Shown here: piece by piece, positions 23,355-32,383 of the stretch
How the letters are laid out: every line of letters begins with the position of its first letter
Position numbering within the stretch: position 1 is the first letter of the stretch
Source: Betaproteobacteria bacterium
GTDB lineage: Bacteria > Pseudomonadota > Gammaproteobacteria > Burkholderiales > Rhodocyclaceae
Reading direction: 5' to 3'
NCBI GenBank assembly: GCA_016234745.1
Contig: JACRAR010000061.1
Location: 1 to 38,058, forward strand
Length of the DNA stretch: 38,058 nucleotides
Notes under the pieces: generated by a model
Told to the model about the DNA's origin: nothing
Seen by the model: the letters and a program-made list of their open reading frames with translations, nothing else
Databases searched by the model: none
Position numbers and translations under genes: made by a program

Positions 23355-24095
23355 ATGAGCAATAAAATCATTCACTGGTTCAAGTATGGCTCGCCGCAGA
23401 GTTTCTATCCCCTGGCGGGCAAGATGATTCCCTGGTTCTGGGCGCTGGCGGCGATCTTTTGCGTCGCCGGATTGTGGATCGGATTTTTCGTCGCACCGAC
23501 CGACGCCACGCAGGGGGAAGCCTACCGCATCATCTTCATCCACGTGCCGGCATCGTGGATGTCGATGTTCCTGTATATCGTGATGGCCTGCTGGGCGGGC
23601 ATCGGCCTTTCCCTGAACACCCGCCTGTCATCGATGATGGCGAGCGCCATCGCACCCACCGGCGCCATGTTCGCCTTCCTCTCCCTGTGGACCGGCGCGC
23701 TGTGGGGCAAGCCGATGTGGGGCACCTGGTGGGTCTGGGATGCGCGGCTGACTTCGGAACTGATCCTGCTGTTCCTCTACCTTGGTTTCATGGCCTTGCA
23801 GGCGGCCATCGACGAGCCGCGCCGCGCCGACAAGGCCGGCGCCATCCTGGCGCTGGTCGGCGTGGTGAATGTGCCGATCATCTATTTCTCGGTGAAATGG
23901 TGGAACACCCTGCACCAGGGCGCCTCGATTTCCATGAGCAAGGCGCCGACCATGGCCATCACAATGTTATGGGGCATGCTGGTCATGGCACTGGCATTCT
24001 GGATGTATTCGATCGCTGTGGCGCTGCAGCGCGCCCGCGCCATCATGCTCGAACGCGAGCGGCATACCGATTGGGTGAAATATGCAGTGGAATAG
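23355..24095 (+). CDS. ccmC: Heme exporter/heme handling protein CcmC
   Basis: 246 aa from ATG at 23355; the longer frame from 23280 lies inside ccmB. It has six membrane helices and the tryptophan-rich WWD segment (WGTWWVWDARLTS), which holds heme at the periplasmic face and loads it onto CcmE. Conserved histidine in FIHVPASW and in WWNTLHQG. The last 14 bases overlap ccmD. Confidence 0.97.
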   Translation: MSNKIIHWFKYGSPQSFYPLAGKMIPWFWALAAIFCVAGLWIGFFVAPTDATQGEAYRIIFIHVPASWMSMFLYIVMACWAGIGLSLNTRLSSMMASAIAPTGAMFAFLSLWTGALWGKPMWGTWWVWDARLTSELILLFLYLGFMALQAAIDEPRRADKAGAILALVGVVNVPIIYFSVKWWNTLHQGASISMSKAPTMAITMLWGMLVMALAFWMYSIAVALQRARAIMLERERHTDWVKYAVE

Positions 24096-24261
24096 CATCG
24101 GCGAATTCTTCGCCATGGGCGGCTACGGCTTCTACGTCTGGGGCAGCTTCGGCGTCACCGCCTTGGCGTTGCTGATTGAACCTTTATTGCTGAGGAAGCG
24201 TCAAAACGACGTTGTCACCAGCCTGAGGCGCGAACGCAGCGCCGACGAACGTCAGAAATAG
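24082..24261 (+). CDS. ccmD: Heme exporter protein CcmD (small)
   Basis: 59 aa, too short for many gene finders. It begins MQWNSIGEFFAMGGYGFYVW, has one membrane helix (FGVTALALLIEPLLL) and a basic cytoplasmic tail rich in Arg/Gln/Lys, all typical of CcmD. It starts 14 bases inside ccmC. It stabilises CcmC-CcmE interaction and release of holo-CcmE. Confidence 0.92.
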   Translation: MQWNSIGEFFAMGGYGFYVWGSFGVTALALLIEPLLLRKRQNDVVTSLRRERSADERQK

Positions 24262-24342
24262 TCCGCTGATTGTCTTCGTAATGTTGTTTTTGCCGAGCTA
24301 CTTCCAGAGAACGCGCTGCGGCCTCTTCAAGGGAACTTTGTC

Positions 24343-24783
24343 ATGAAATCTCGCCACAAACGCATCGCCATTATCGCTGGCGGGCTTGCCTCGCTTGGCG
24401 TTGCGGCTTTCTTTGTGCTCAACGCACTCAACAGCAATATTGCCCTGTTCTACACACCCACCCAGGTTGCCGCGGGCGAAGCACCGAAAGAGCGCGTCTT
24501 TCGCATCGGCGGCCTGGTCAAGGAAGGTTCTCTCAAGAGAAACGACATGACCATCCGCTTCGTCGTGACCGATACCGCCAAAGAAATCCCGGTGGCATAC
24601 ACGGGAATCCTGCCCGATCTCTTCAAGGAAGGCAAAGGCGTCGTTGCCCAGGGCAAGCTTGCCGCCGATGGCCAGTTCACCGCCAGCGAAGTGCTGGCCA
24701 AGCACGATGAAAATTACATGCCCCCGGAAGCCAAACACGCCGTCGACACGGCGGGCCAGACCGCCAAAACATTAAAACAATGA
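24343..24783 (+). CDS. ccmE: Heme chaperone CcmE
   Basis: 146 aa. An N-terminal membrane anchor ([19 protein letters not shown]) is followed by a periplasmic OB-fold barrel. The covalent heme ligand is His121 in [13 protein letters not shown], with the nearby Tyr (residue 125) that also contacts heme. It takes heme from CcmC and passes it to CcmF/H. 81 bases separate it from ccmD and 7 from ccmF. Confidence 0.97.
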   Translation: MKSRHKRIAIIAGGLASLGVAAFFVLNALNSNIALFYTPTQVAAGEAPKERVFRIGGLVKEGSLKRNDMTIRFVVTDTAKEIPVAYTGILPDLFKEGKGVVAQGKLAADGQFTASEVLAKHDENYMPPEAKHAVDTAGQTAKTLKQ

Positions 24784-24790
24784 GACAACC

Positions 24791-26764
24791 ATGATCCCTG
24801 AACTCGGACATTTCGCAATCATCCTCGCCCTGCTGGTGGCCGTCGTGCAAGGCGTCTTGCCGCTGCTCGGCGCGCATCGCAACGATGCCGCCTGGATGGC
24901 CGTGGCCCGTCCCGCGGCACAGGCACAGTGGCTGATGCTGCTGGTCGCCTTCGGCTGCCTGACTTATGCCTTCGTCGTCAACGATTTCTCGGTGCAATAC
25001 GTCGCCGAACATTCGAACTCGAAATTGCCGGTCCTGTACCGGGTAGCCGCAGTCTGGGGTGGGCATGAAGGCTCGCTGCTGCTCTGGGTACTGCTGCTGG
25101 CAAGCTGGACCCTGGCGGTGTCGCTGCTCGCGCGTGCCCTGCCGGAAGCCATGGTGGCCCGCGTGATCGGTGTCTTGGGCCTGGTGTCCTGCGGCATGCT
25201 GCTCTTCATCCTGCTGACCTCCAGCCCCTTCGAGCGGCTCATGAGCATCCCCCAGGATGGCCGCGATCTGAATCCGCTGTTGCAGGATCCGGGTCTGGTG
25301 ATCCATCCGCCGATGCTCTACATGGGTTATGTCGGATTTTCGGTGGCGTTTGCCTTCGCCATCGCCGCGCTGCTCTCGGGCAGCCTCGACGCCGCCTGGG
25401 CGCGCTGGTCGCGGCCCTGGACGCTGGCGGCCTGGATTTTTCTCACGCTGGGCATCGCGCTGGGCAGCTGGTGGGCCTATTACGAGCTCGGCTGGGGCGG
25501 CTGGTGGTTCTGGGATCCTGTCGAGAATGCCTCTTTCATGCCCTGGCTGGTTGGCACCGCGCTGATTCATTCGCTGGCGGTTACCGAGAAGCGCGGCGCC
25601 TTCAAGAACTGGACCGTGCTGCTGGCCATCGGCGCTTTTTCGCTGAGCCTGCTCGGCACATTCCTGGTACGCTCCGGCGTGCTGACTTCGGTGCACGCCT
25701 TTGCCACCGACCCGCGCCGCGGCATCTTCATCCTGACCTTCCTGGTGGTCGTGATCGGCACTTCACTGCTGCTGTTCGCCTGGCGCGCGCCCAAGGTCGG
25801 CCTGGGCGGACGTTTTGAGCTGATGTCGCGGGAGACCCTGCTGCTCGTCAACAACGTCCTGCTCGTGGTGGCCTGCGGCTCGGTCTTGCTCGGCACGCTC
25901 TATCCCCTGCTCATCGATGCGCTCGGACTGGGCAAGCTTTCGGTCGGTCCGCCGTATTTCCAGGCCGTGTTCGTGCCCTTGATGGCACCCCTGCTGTTCC
26001 TTATCGCGATCGGTCCGACCGCGCGCTGGAAGCAAGCCAGCGCAAGTGAGATGGCCAAGCGCTTGCGCATCGCCTTTGCCCTGGCGCTGGCCGCCGGCAT
26101 CGGTCTGCCCTTCCTGCTGGGCAGTTGGACGCCGCTGGTTGGCCTGGGCCTGATGCTGGCAGTCTGGATCGTCGTCAGCGCTGTGCTGCAGATTCGCGAG
26201 CGCATCCGGCACAGCGGAACGCCGCCGCCGTCGTTCTGGGGCATGCAAATCGCCCATCTCGGCATCGCGATCTTCGTCATCGGCGTGACCATGGTCAAAG
26301 GTTATGAAACCGAAAAAGATGTGCGCATGGCGCCACAAGATACCATCGAGGTGGGCGGGTATACCATCCGCCTGCTCAGCGTAAGGGACGCGACGGGACC
26401 GAACTACCGTGCCTCGAAAGGCGATGTCGAGCTTTCCAGGGACGGCAAGTTGCTGCGCACGATGCATCCGGAAAAACGCAATTATTTCTCATCGGCCATG
26501 CCGATGACCGAAGCGGCCATCGATACCGGATTCACGCGCGATGTCTATGTCTCGCTCGGCGAACCGGTGGGCATTGAAGATGGCAGCGGCGCCTGGAGCG
26601 TGCGGGTGCATTACAAGCCCTTCGTGGACTGGATCTGGTTCGGTTGCCTGTTCATGGCGCTGGGTGGCTTGGTTGCAGCAAGTGACCGCCGTTATCGCAT
26701 CAAGTCCAAAATGTCGGCCGCTATTCCCTCTGCTCCCGCTGCTTTGCAAGGAGCGTCGTCATGA
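24791..26764 (+). CDS. ccmF: Cytochrome c heme lyase subunit CcmF
   Basis: 657 aa polytopic membrane protein. The WWD heme-binding segment is near residues 235-253 (GWGGWWFWDPVENASFMPW). Further family motifs: HEGSLLLW near 92-99, IHPPMLYMGYVG near 173-184 and FLVRSGVLTSVHAF near 289-302. It joins CcmE heme to apocytochrome c CXXCH motifs together with CcmH and CcmI. It overlaps ccmG by 4 bases. Confidence 0.97.
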   Translation: MIPELGHFAIILALLVAVVQGVLPLLGAHRNDAAWMAVARPAAQAQWLMLLVAFGCLTYAFVVNDFSVQYVAEHSNSKLPVLYRVAAVWGGHEGSLLLWVLLLASWTLAVSLLARALPEAMVARVIGVLGLVSCGMLLFILLTSSPFERLMSIPQDGRDLNPLLQDPGLVIHPPMLYMGYVGFSVAFAFAIAALLSGSLDAAWARWSRPWTLAAWIFLTLGIALGSWWAYYELGWGGWWFWDPVENASFMPWLVGTALIHSLAVTEKRGAFKNWTVLLAIGAFSLSLLGTFLVRSGVLTSVHAFATDPRRGIFILTFLVVVIGTSLLLFAWRAPKVGLGGRFELMSRETLLLVNNVLLVVACGSVLLGTLYPLLIDALGLGKLSVGPPYFQAVFVPLMAPLLFLIAIGPTARWKQASASEMAKRLRIAFALALAAGIGLPFLLGSWTPLVGLGLMLAVWIVVSAVLQIRERIRHSGTPPPSFWGMQIAHLGIAIFVIGVTMVKGYETEKDVRMAPQDTIEVGGYTIRLLSVRDATGPNYRASKGDVELSRDGKLLRTMHPEKRNYFSSAMPMTEAAIDTGFTRDVYVSLGEPVGIEDGSGAWSVRVHYKPFVDWIWFGCLFMALGGLVAASDRRYRIKSKMSAAIPSAPAALQGASS

Positions 26765-27363
26765 AGCGTTTCCTCATTCCACTGGGATTATTTTTCGTAT
26801 TGGTCGGTTTTCTCGCCTGGGGCCTGAAGCCGGGATACGATCCGCACGAGATTCCTACGGCGCTGCAGGACAAGCCTGCACCGCTGTTCAACTTGCCGCA
26901 ACTGGCTCAGCCCGACAAGAAATTTTCCCCGGCCGACATGAAGGGCAAGGTCTGGTTGCTCAACGTTTGGGCTTCATGGTGCGTCTCCTGCCGCGCCGAA
27001 CATCCGCTGCTGGTGGCCTTCGCCAAGCAGAGCAACCTGCCGATCGTCGGCCTGAGCTACAAGGAACTGCGTGGCGACAGCGATTTCAAGGTGCCGGCCA
27101 AGGAGACGCCGGAGAGCAAAGCTGCCGAGCTGGACATGGCGCTGCAGCGCGCCGAGGCCTGGATCAGGAAACACGGCAACCCCTACGTGCTGTCCGCCAT
27201 GGACATCGACGGCAGAGTCGGGATCGATTATGGCGTGTATGGCGTGCCTGAAACTTTCCTGATCGACAAGAACGGGATCATTCGTTTCAAGCAGAGCGGT
27301 CCGGTGACGCGCGAATTGCTCAACGAAAAAATTCTGCCGCTGGTGAAGGAGTTGGAGAAGTGA
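26761..27363 (+). CDS. ccmG: Periplasmic thiol:disulfide oxidoreductase CcmG/DsbE
   Basis: 200 aa thioredoxin-fold protein with an uncleaved N-terminal anchor (FLIPLGLFFVLVGFLAW). The active site is WCVSC (C74, C77) and the cis-proline loop is GVPETF. It keeps the apocytochrome CXXCH cysteines reduced. A glutamate-bearing loop after the active site (CRAEHP) fits CcmG. It starts in the ccmF stop. Confidence 0.96.
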   Translation: MKRFLIPLGLFFVLVGFLAWGLKPGYDPHEIPTALQDKPAPLFNLPQLAQPDKKFSPADMKGKVWLLNVWASWCVSCRAEHPLLVAFAKQSNLPIVGLSYKELRGDSDFKVPAKETPESKAAELDMALQRAEAWIRKHGNPYVLSAMDIDGRVGIDYGVYGVPETFLIDKNGIIRFKQSGPVTRELLNEKILPLVKELEK

Positions 27364-27386
27364 CCAAAGGAAATCCCTGTGGGATC

Positions 27387-27869
27387 ATGAAGCGAATCCT
27401 GATTGTCCTGACACTGTTGCTGCTTGGCGCCTCGGTGGTTGCGAAGGAAGCCGCGCCGCTCGCCGAAGACGAGGCGGTCGAAAAGCGCATGGTGGCCATC
27501 TCCGAGGAAATGCGCTGCCTGGTTTGCCAGAATGAGTCATTGTCCGGTTCCCGTTCCGATCTGGCGCAGGACTTGCGGCGCGAGATCCGCACCCTTATCA
27601 AGCAGGGCAAGAGCGACCAGGACATCATGGAATTCATGGTCAGCCGCTATGGCGATTTCGTCCGTTATCGCCCGCCGGTGAAGTCGACCACCTACCTGCT
27701 CTGGTTCGGGCCCTTCCTGTTGCTGGTCGGGGCCATTGTCGCGCTGGTGATGTATCTGCGCCGGCGTGGCGGACGCGCAGAGGTTGCTGCGGAAAGTGCG
27801 CTGTCGCCGGAAGAGCGCCGCCAGGCCGAGAAACTGATGAAACTGAATGAGAGCGAGAGCAAGCAATGA
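27387..27869 (+). CDS. ccmH: Cytochrome c maturation protein CcmH (CcmL-type, short form)
   Basis: 160 aa from ATG at 27387, chosen because it gives a clean signal peptide (MKRILIVLTLLLLGASVVA); a GTG at 27360 overlapping the ccmG stop would add nine residues. The conserved RCLVCQN motif has C44 and C47, a three-helix periplasmic domain follows, then one membrane helix (LLWFGPFLLLVGAIVALVMYL). It reduces the apocytochrome disulfide in the heme ligation step. It overlaps ccmI by 4 bases. Confidence 0.95.
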   Translation: MKRILIVLTLLLLGASVVAKEAAPLAEDEAVEKRMVAISEEMRCLVCQNESLSGSRSDLAQDLRREIRTLIKQGKSDQDIMEFMVSRYGDFVRYRPPVKSTTYLLWFGPFLLLVGAIVALVMYLRRRGGRAEVAAESALSPEERRQAEKLMKLNESESKQ

Positions 27870-29089
27870 GTATCCCCTTCCTTTCTTCCGCCGCCATTCT
27901 GGCGCTGGTGGCGCTGGCCTGGCTGCTGCGCCCGCTGCTGTGGCGCAAAGCTGCGGCGCCAAGTGCGTCGCGCCAGGCGCTCAATGCCGCCATCTATCGC
28001 GATCAGCTGGCCGAGCTGGAATCCGATCGCACCAACGGCACGCTCGCCGATAACGATTTCGAACAGGCGCGCACCGAACTTCAGCGCCGCCTGCTGCAGG
28101 ACGCTGCCGTAGCCGATGTCGCCGTCCCTGCCGCCGCCCCGGCCAAGCGCACCGCGCTCGCGCTGGCCTTGCTGCTGCCGCTCGCCGCGGCCCTGCTCTA
28201 TGCACTGCTGGGCCACCCGGCCGCGATGCAGGCAACACCTTCTCAACATGAGATCACTGCCGGCCAGATGGATGAAATGATTGCCAAGCTGGCCGCGCGC
28301 CTGGAAAAGGAACCCAACAATCCGCAAGGTTGGGCCATGCTGGCGCGCTCCTACAAGGCCATCAGCCGCTTCGATGAGGCCGAGAAGGCCTTTCAGCGTG
28401 CCGGCGATATGCTCAACAGCGATCCGCAGATGCTGTGCGAATATGCCGATCTGCTGGCGGTGCGCGCCAACGGCAATCTCGAAGGCAAGCCGCTGGAACT
28501 GGTCAAGGCTGCGCTCAAGCTTGATCCGATGCTGCCCATGGGGCTTGCCCTGGCCGGTACGGCCGCCTACAACCGCCAGGATTTTCCAGAAGCGGTCCGC
28601 TTCTGGGAACAGTTGCTGAGTACCTTGCCTCCGGACTCGGAAGACGCCGCAGCGATCAGCGCCACGCTCGGCGAATTGCGCGGCAAGAGCCCGGGTAAAG
28701 TTGCCGCCAAGGCCGCGCCGGGCAAGCCCGAAAAAGCCGCTGCGGGCAAGTCCATCAGCGGCAGCGTGACCCTGGCGCCGGCACTGGCCGGAAAGGTTCA
28801 GCCCGGCGACACGCTCTTTGTCTATGCCCGCCCGGTCGACGGTTCGCGCATGCCCCTGGCTTTGTTGCGCGCAAGCGCTTCCGACCTGCCATTGACGTTT
28901 ACGCTCGATGATTCTCTGGCACTGAGTCCGGAACAGAAGCTTTCGCTGGTGAAGGAAGCGAGGCTCGAAGCGCGCGTGTCAAAGTCAGGTCAGGCAGTCA
29001 GGCAGCCGGGCGATCTCGTCGGTGAAAGCGGTACGGTTAAACTGGGGGCAAAGGGAGTCAAGCTGAGTATTGATCGAGTCACGCAGTGA
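27866..29089 (+). CDS. ccmI: Cytochrome c biogenesis chaperone CcmI (CycH)
   Basis: 407 aa. Two N-terminal membrane helices (about 4-25 and 92-113) flank a cytoplasmic coiled-coil-like loop (REQ-LAELE region: YRDQLAELESDRTNGTLAD). The periplasmic part has TPR helices at about 130-290 (PNNPQGWAMLARSYKAISRF) that hold apocytochrome c C-termini, followed by a beta-rich C-terminal domain. Last gene of the ccm operon; it converges on the VOC gene with 16 bases between. Confidence 0.93.
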   Translation: MSIPFLSSAAILALVALAWLLRPLLWRKAAAPSASRQALNAAIYRDQLAELESDRTNGTLADNDFEQARTELQRRLLQDAAVADVAVPAAAPAKRTALALALLLPLAAALLYALLGHPAAMQATPSQHEITAGQMDEMIAKLAARLEKEPNNPQGWAMLARSYKAISRFDEAEKAFQRAGDMLNSDPQMLCEYADLLAVRANGNLEGKPLELVKAALKLDPMLPMGLALAGTAAYNRQDFPEAVRFWEQLLSTLPPDSEDAAAISATLGELRGKSPGKVAAKAAPGKPEKAAAGKSISGSVTLAPALAGKVQPGDTLFVYARPVDGSRMPLALLRASASDLPLTFTLDDSLALSPEQKLSLVKEARLEARVSKSGQAVRQPGDLVGESGTVKLGAKGVKLSIDRVTQ

Positions 29090-29105
29090 GCCGCACGGCC
29101 TGTGA

Positions 29106-29783
29106 TCAGGTGCGCGATTGCGTTGTCTGGCGTGTGGATCGAGGGGCTGACAGCAAGCGAAGTCCTCGCGGGGTGTTGATGTGAGCAACTAACTGCGGCA
29201 TCGAGCCATTCGGCGCTACGGACACCGACACTTGATTCTCCAGACCGAGCGAACGCAGCAGACGAGAAACGCGTTCCGACTCAGGATGAAAAAGCTCGAG
29301 CTTGGCGAGCGACAGGCCGCAATCCTGGAGTTTGTCTGCTGGGTGGGTTTCGGTTTGCCATTCGATAAGGACTGGCGCGATACCTTCCAGCGGGAGCGAG
29401 CCGTCGGCGGGAATGGTGATGAGCCAGTTGAGAGCACCACGACTCATGGGTTCGATGCTTCCGAGCACCTCTGAGGACGCGGCAGTTGCCGCATGAATGT
29501 CAGCAGTGCGGGCAACCCAAGCGGAGAGCGCGGGCTGAGACCCCGGACCGAGAGTATCAAGGCCGAACCAGCGAGGGCGCGCCGGTGCAGGTGCGGAAGG
29601 GTTTGGCGCAATCACCTCAAGGAACAGGGCATCTCCCAGGCGCAGCAGGAGATTGTGCGTGCCCATGCGGGGATGCTCGCCGCCTGCCTGCGGTGCGACA
29701 CCAAGAACGTCGTGCACGAAGGCTGCGCCGGTCCCCAGCGATGGTGCGGTGACAGCAATGTGGTCGATGCAGCAGCCCGGCAC
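29106..29783 (-). CDS. VOC/glyoxalase-like domain protein
   Basis: 225 aa from a GTG start after a G-rich ribosome binding site. It begins with the VOC strand IDHIAVTAP and continues with GVAPQAGGEHPRMGTHNLLLRLGDALFLEVIAP, the pattern of the Glyoxalase_3 family. The second half is diverged. Metal ligands cannot all be named; His8 and a Glu in the first repeat are candidates. Function unknown; it may act on small hydrophobic metabolites. Confidence 0.7.
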   Translation of the reverse strand: MPGCCIDHIAVTAPSLGTGAAFVHDVLGVAPQAGGEHPRMGTHNLLLRLGDALFLEVIAPNPSAPAPARPRWFGLDTLGPGSQPALSAWVARTADIHAATAASSEVLGSIEPMSRGALNWLITIPADGSLPLEGIAPVLIEWQTETHPADKLQDCGLSLAKLELFHPESERVSRLLRSLGLENQVSVSVAPNGSMPQLVAHINTPRGLRLLSAPRSTRQTTQSRT

Positions 29784-29838
29784 CCCAAGCCCCCCTCAAA
29801 TCTAAATCCAACGGTTTTCCCGCTTGCGCGACTCGGAG

Positions 29839-30051
29839 CTATTTCCCACTCTTGGCTTCTTCAGTTTGGCGCTTGTAGTCCTCGTAGGAGGTGTTGGTGC
29901 TGCCCATGCAGCGGTTTCGCTCTTGTGCATCAACAACTTTGTTGCACTCGTTACGTTGCCACGCTTGGCCGGTGTTATAGAGTTGTTGCGAAGAACACCC
30001 GAGCAGATGTTGAGTAATGAAAAGTGCGATGAGAGGCAAGGCGAGGCGCAA
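29839..30051 (-). CDS. Small lipoprotein of unknown function
   Basis: 70 aa. The start is taken as TTG at 30051 because AAGGAG stands 6 bases before it and a lipoprotein signal then begins at once: RLALPLIALFITQHLLGC, with lipobox LLGC and Cys19. The mature part carries two more cysteines (NECNKV, NRCMGS) and ends in a charged helix. A longer frame to 30282 overlaps the GST gene and is not needed. It is predicted to be anchored in the inner or outer membrane. I do not assign a function. Confidence 0.65.
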   Translation of the reverse strand: MRLALPLIALFITQHLLGCSSQQLYNTGQAWQRNECNKVVDAQERNRCMGSTNTSYEDYKRQTEEAKSGK

Positions 30052-30145
30052 GATCGACTCCTTGTGGTGTGCAGCGATTTCGCAATGAGCAATGAGAGGA
30101 GAAGGAAGAAATCGGCACAATTCTACCCGGCATCCTCTTGCCTGG

Positions 30146-30775
30146 TTAGACCGGCCAGTGACGCGCAAACACCGGCGCGACTGCGGGATGATTTTCAATG
30201 CGCTCAAGCGTGGCGAGAAAATCAGGGCGGGCATTGCCAAGATGGGCTCTGGTGCCTGACCATTTCGAGACCACTGCGGCAAGGAAGTCCAGGCCGCCGG
30301 GCGCTGCGCCGCTCAGATAGGGCTGCGACGGGAACTGGTCTGCGAAGATCTCCCAGTTTTGATGAAGCCGCTCGCGCGCGCCGCGACGGACCCGTTCCTT
30401 GATCGATTCATCTGCATCAGCGCACCAGCGTTCCGGGAAGTCGATGATGCTGATGGCTGAGTAGCAGTTTGCCGCGATGTAGACCAGGCCCCTGATCGCT
30501 TGCGCGCGTTCCGGCTGGGCTGCGGGAAGGATGGGGGAGGAAGGAAACTCAAGTCCGAGGTGGATCAGGATGGCCGCACTTTCGGTGAGGACTCCACCGT
30601 CAGGCAATTGGAGTGTGGGAATCTGCCTGAGCGGATTGAGCTTTTCAAGTTCTGCGACGGCGGAGTTGGGTTCCCAGGACGCAGCGTTGACGATGCGATA
30701 GGGAACGCCGCACCGTTCAAGCGCAATCTCGACAGCGGCAGAACCTGAGCCTTGGAATCCGAAAAGTGTGTACAT
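30146..30775 (-). CDS. Glutathione S-transferase family protein
   Basis: 209 aa from ATG at 30775. The N-terminal thioredoxin-like domain (MYTLFGFQGSGSAAVEIALE; IPTLQLPDGGVLTESAAI with the typical cis-Pro and Glu-Ser glutathione contacts) is followed by an all-helical domain with an N-capping D-rich segment (GLDFLAAVVSKW). Substrate unknown. It follows the GFA-family gene by 13 bases, so the two are probably co-transcribed and both point to glutathione adducts. Longer upstream frame rejected because it lies within the GFA gene. Confidence 0.85.
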   Translation of the reverse strand: MYTLFGFQGSGSAAVEIALERCGVPYRIVNAASWEPNSAVAELEKLNPLRQIPTLQLPDGGVLTESAAILIHLGLEFPSSPILPAAQPERAQAIRGLVYIAANCYSAISIIDFPERWCADADESIKERVRRGARERLHQNWEIFADQFPSQPYLSGAAPGGLDFLAAVVSKWSGTRAHLGNARPDFLATLERIENHPAVAPVFARHWPV

Positions 30776-30788
30776 GCGATTAGCGTGT

Positions 30789-31322
30789 TCAACGTTGAGA
30801 GGTCTGCACATTTCCGAGCGAGGCTTGGTATGCCTCGATTTGCGGCAAGATGGCTTGTCTTCTGGCCAGACTATCAGGCGGCCATAGCATCTCGCGGTCG
30901 TAGTATTCCGGTACTGACGGTACGCCCGGCGGGATGAGGACCCACGGCTGCTTTGAGGAGGTAAAGATGTGGACGTCGGGTGGCAAGCGATCTGGTTCAT
31001 CAAGTGTCCCAACGCGAACAAATCTGACTGCGGGGCCGGTGCCGGCGTAGTTACTCCACAAGGCTAGGCGACAGCGCGGACACCGGGCAATTTTTTGCCC
31101 CATGCCACTTTCAGAGGGCGTAACAACTACTTCCGGTACTCCGGCCACAAGTGTCACTCGATCAGCTTCGATCATGGCGTTCAGTGCGAATGAAGCACCG
31201 CTTTCGCGCTGACACCAGCGGCAATGGCAGCAATGAACGAATAACGGTTTGGTTTCCATGCGATAACGAATGTAGCGGCAATCGCAGCCGCCTTCAAGAG
31301 GAAAGTTGGAGTGTGAGGTCAC
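30789..31322 (-). CDS. GFA-family (glutathione-dependent formaldehyde-activating-like) zinc protein
   Basis: 177 aa, GTG start. Zinc-binding cysteines are visible in GGCDCRY, VHCCHCRWCQ and CPRCRLALW, the set found in GFA/CENP-V domain proteins. Many members are only distantly related to formaldehyde-activating enzyme and their reaction is unknown, so the family name should not be read as a proven activity. It precedes the GST gene in one transcription unit. Confidence 0.8.
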   Translation of the reverse strand: MTSHSNFPLEGGCDCRYIRYRMETKPLFVHCCHCRWCQRESGASFALNAMIEADRVTLVAGVPEVVVTPSESGMGQKIARCPRCRLALWSNYAGTGPAVRFVRVGTLDEPDRLPPDVHIFTSSKQPWVLIPPGVPSVPEYYDREMLWPPDSLARRQAILPQIEAYQASLGNVQTSQR

Positions 31323-31343
31323 GATGTCGAAGGAATAATTGGC

Positions 31344-31363
31344 AAAACCAACGAATGGTTGGT
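31344..31363 (-). terminator. Weak hairpin terminator after the flavin reductase gene
   Basis: On the minus strand ACCAAC, 5-base loop, GTTGGT followed by TTT. It lies between the end of the flavin reductase gene (31373) and the GFA gene start. Six-base stem with a short T-tract: weak. Confidence 0.35.
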
Positions 31364-31372
31364 CAATGAACG

Positions 31373-31915
31373 CTAAACGCCGTATGGGAGCTTGGAGGCC
31401 ATCATCTTCCTGCGGTCAATCTTGCGCCCGTCGACAATAAACGTTCCGTCGCCAACAGCGTGAACCGTGCGCTTTTCCTTGCGTGCGGTATCGATGTATG
31501 CGGCAACCGCCTCTAACACGACGATGTTGTGCTTCTTGACGATGTCGATGACCTTACACTCGATGTTGGCGAGGCACTCCTTGATCAAGGGCGGCGTGAC
31601 GACTTTGGCCGGTACAGGTGTGAGCTTGAACTTGGCAAACTTGTCCGTCTCTGCCCCGGAGCACGTCCCTATGCCGACGACCTTATCCAACATGTCAACC
31701 GTGGGAATGGCAATGACGCATTCCCTGTTCTTTCGCAACGCCGCAAAAGAGTGATTCCATTCGCCCGTCACGATGGCAAATATCGGAGTGAAATCCACCA
31801 CCATGGTCCAGGAGATAGTCATGATGTTGTCTTTCTGTCCGTCACGGGTCGTCACGAGGACAACAGGCCCTGATTCCATCAGGGTAAAGGTCTTGCTTGG
31901 TTTCAACTGACGCAT
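31373..31915 (-). CDS. Flavin reductase family protein (FMN-binding split barrel)
   Basis: 180 aa. The pattern VVLVTTRDG...NIMTISWTMVVDFTPIFAIVTG and the later ECVIAIPT and GTCSGAETDKF segment are those of flavin reductase-like proteins that bind FMN. It probably reduces flavin or acts as a flavin-dependent oxidoreductase; partner unknown. GAGGA lies about 7 bases before the ATG. It is the first gene to the left of attC1, so it may be either chromosomal or the last cassette that lost its attC; no attC is seen on its left. Confidence 0.85.
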   Translation of the reverse strand: MRQLKPSKTFTLMESGPVVLVTTRDGQKDNIMTISWTMVVDFTPIFAIVTGEWNHSFAALRKNRECVIAIPTVDMLDKVVGIGTCSGAETDKFAKFKLTPVPAKVVTPPLIKECLANIECKVIDIVKKHNIVVLEAVAAYIDTARKEKRTVHAVGDGTFIVDGRKIDRRKMMASKLPYGV

Positions 31916-32009
31916 GAGGGGTTCCTCGCGATATTCAACTCTCTTTTCGGGAGGCGGATCAGGTACGTAATTTGTGGTGCCTATAGGCGTATTGGTTACA
32001 GTGGTGATG

Positions 32010-32087
32010 CATAACGAAGTTGAGTTGAGCGGCCTCGCGCGGTCTTATGCGCGAGATCCGCTCGAACGACGGGTGGGGCGTTGCTTA
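32010..32087 (-). other. attC-like cassette recombination site 1
   Basis: The core GCATAAC (32010-32016) and the end GTTGCTT (32081-32087) are degenerate, but the interior folds into a long attC stem: GAGCGG and TCGCGC pair with GCGCGA and CCGCTC around an 8-base loop. The brnA coding sequence ends inside it. This is the left border of the recognisable array. Confidence 0.65.
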
Positions 32088-32383
32088 GCTTCAATACTAT
32101 GAGGCTGCTTGGTCGTGCGAGGCTCGGACAAACGACCCGTAACGTACTTATGGAGAACACTTGCAATCAGTGTTTGGTACGGCACACCTTCTTCCAGAGC
32201 CTTGACTTGAATGTCGTTTAGATCACCGGAAGACAGGCGGATGTTGACTCGCCGATCTTTTATGGCTGTGGCTCGCGCGGCTGCCCTGAACTTTGCAAGC
32301 TCAGATTTGGTGGCGACGGACCTGAGTTGACCTTTCTCGAAGGCAGTAAGGACTTCTAATTCATATTCGTCAATTTTCGGCAT
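32045..32383 (-). CDS. brnA: BrnA-like antitoxin
   Basis: 112 aa from ATG at 32383, preceded by AAAGGTG 6-7 bases upstream; a GTG at 32392 is possible. The C-terminal ribbon-helix-helix (RVNIRLSSGDLNDIQVKALEEGVPYQTLIASVLHKYV) fits CopG/BrnA antitoxins that bind the toxin and repress the operon. The last residues (about KQRPTRRSSGSRA) are encoded by attC1. It overlaps brnT by 14 bases and follows it, the usual brnT-brnA order. Confidence 0.8.
   Translation of the reverse strand: MPKIDEYELEVLTAFEKGQLRSVATKSELAKFRAAARATAIKDRRVNIRLSSGDLNDIQVKALEEGVPYQTLIASVLHKYVTGRLSEPRTTKQPHSIEAKQRPTRRSSGSRA

Noticed and set aside
29839-30282. 147-aa version of the small lipoprotein gene
   Set aside because: The extra N-terminal part overlaps the GST gene and lacks a signal; the TTG at 30051 with AAGGAG and an immediate lipobox signal is better.
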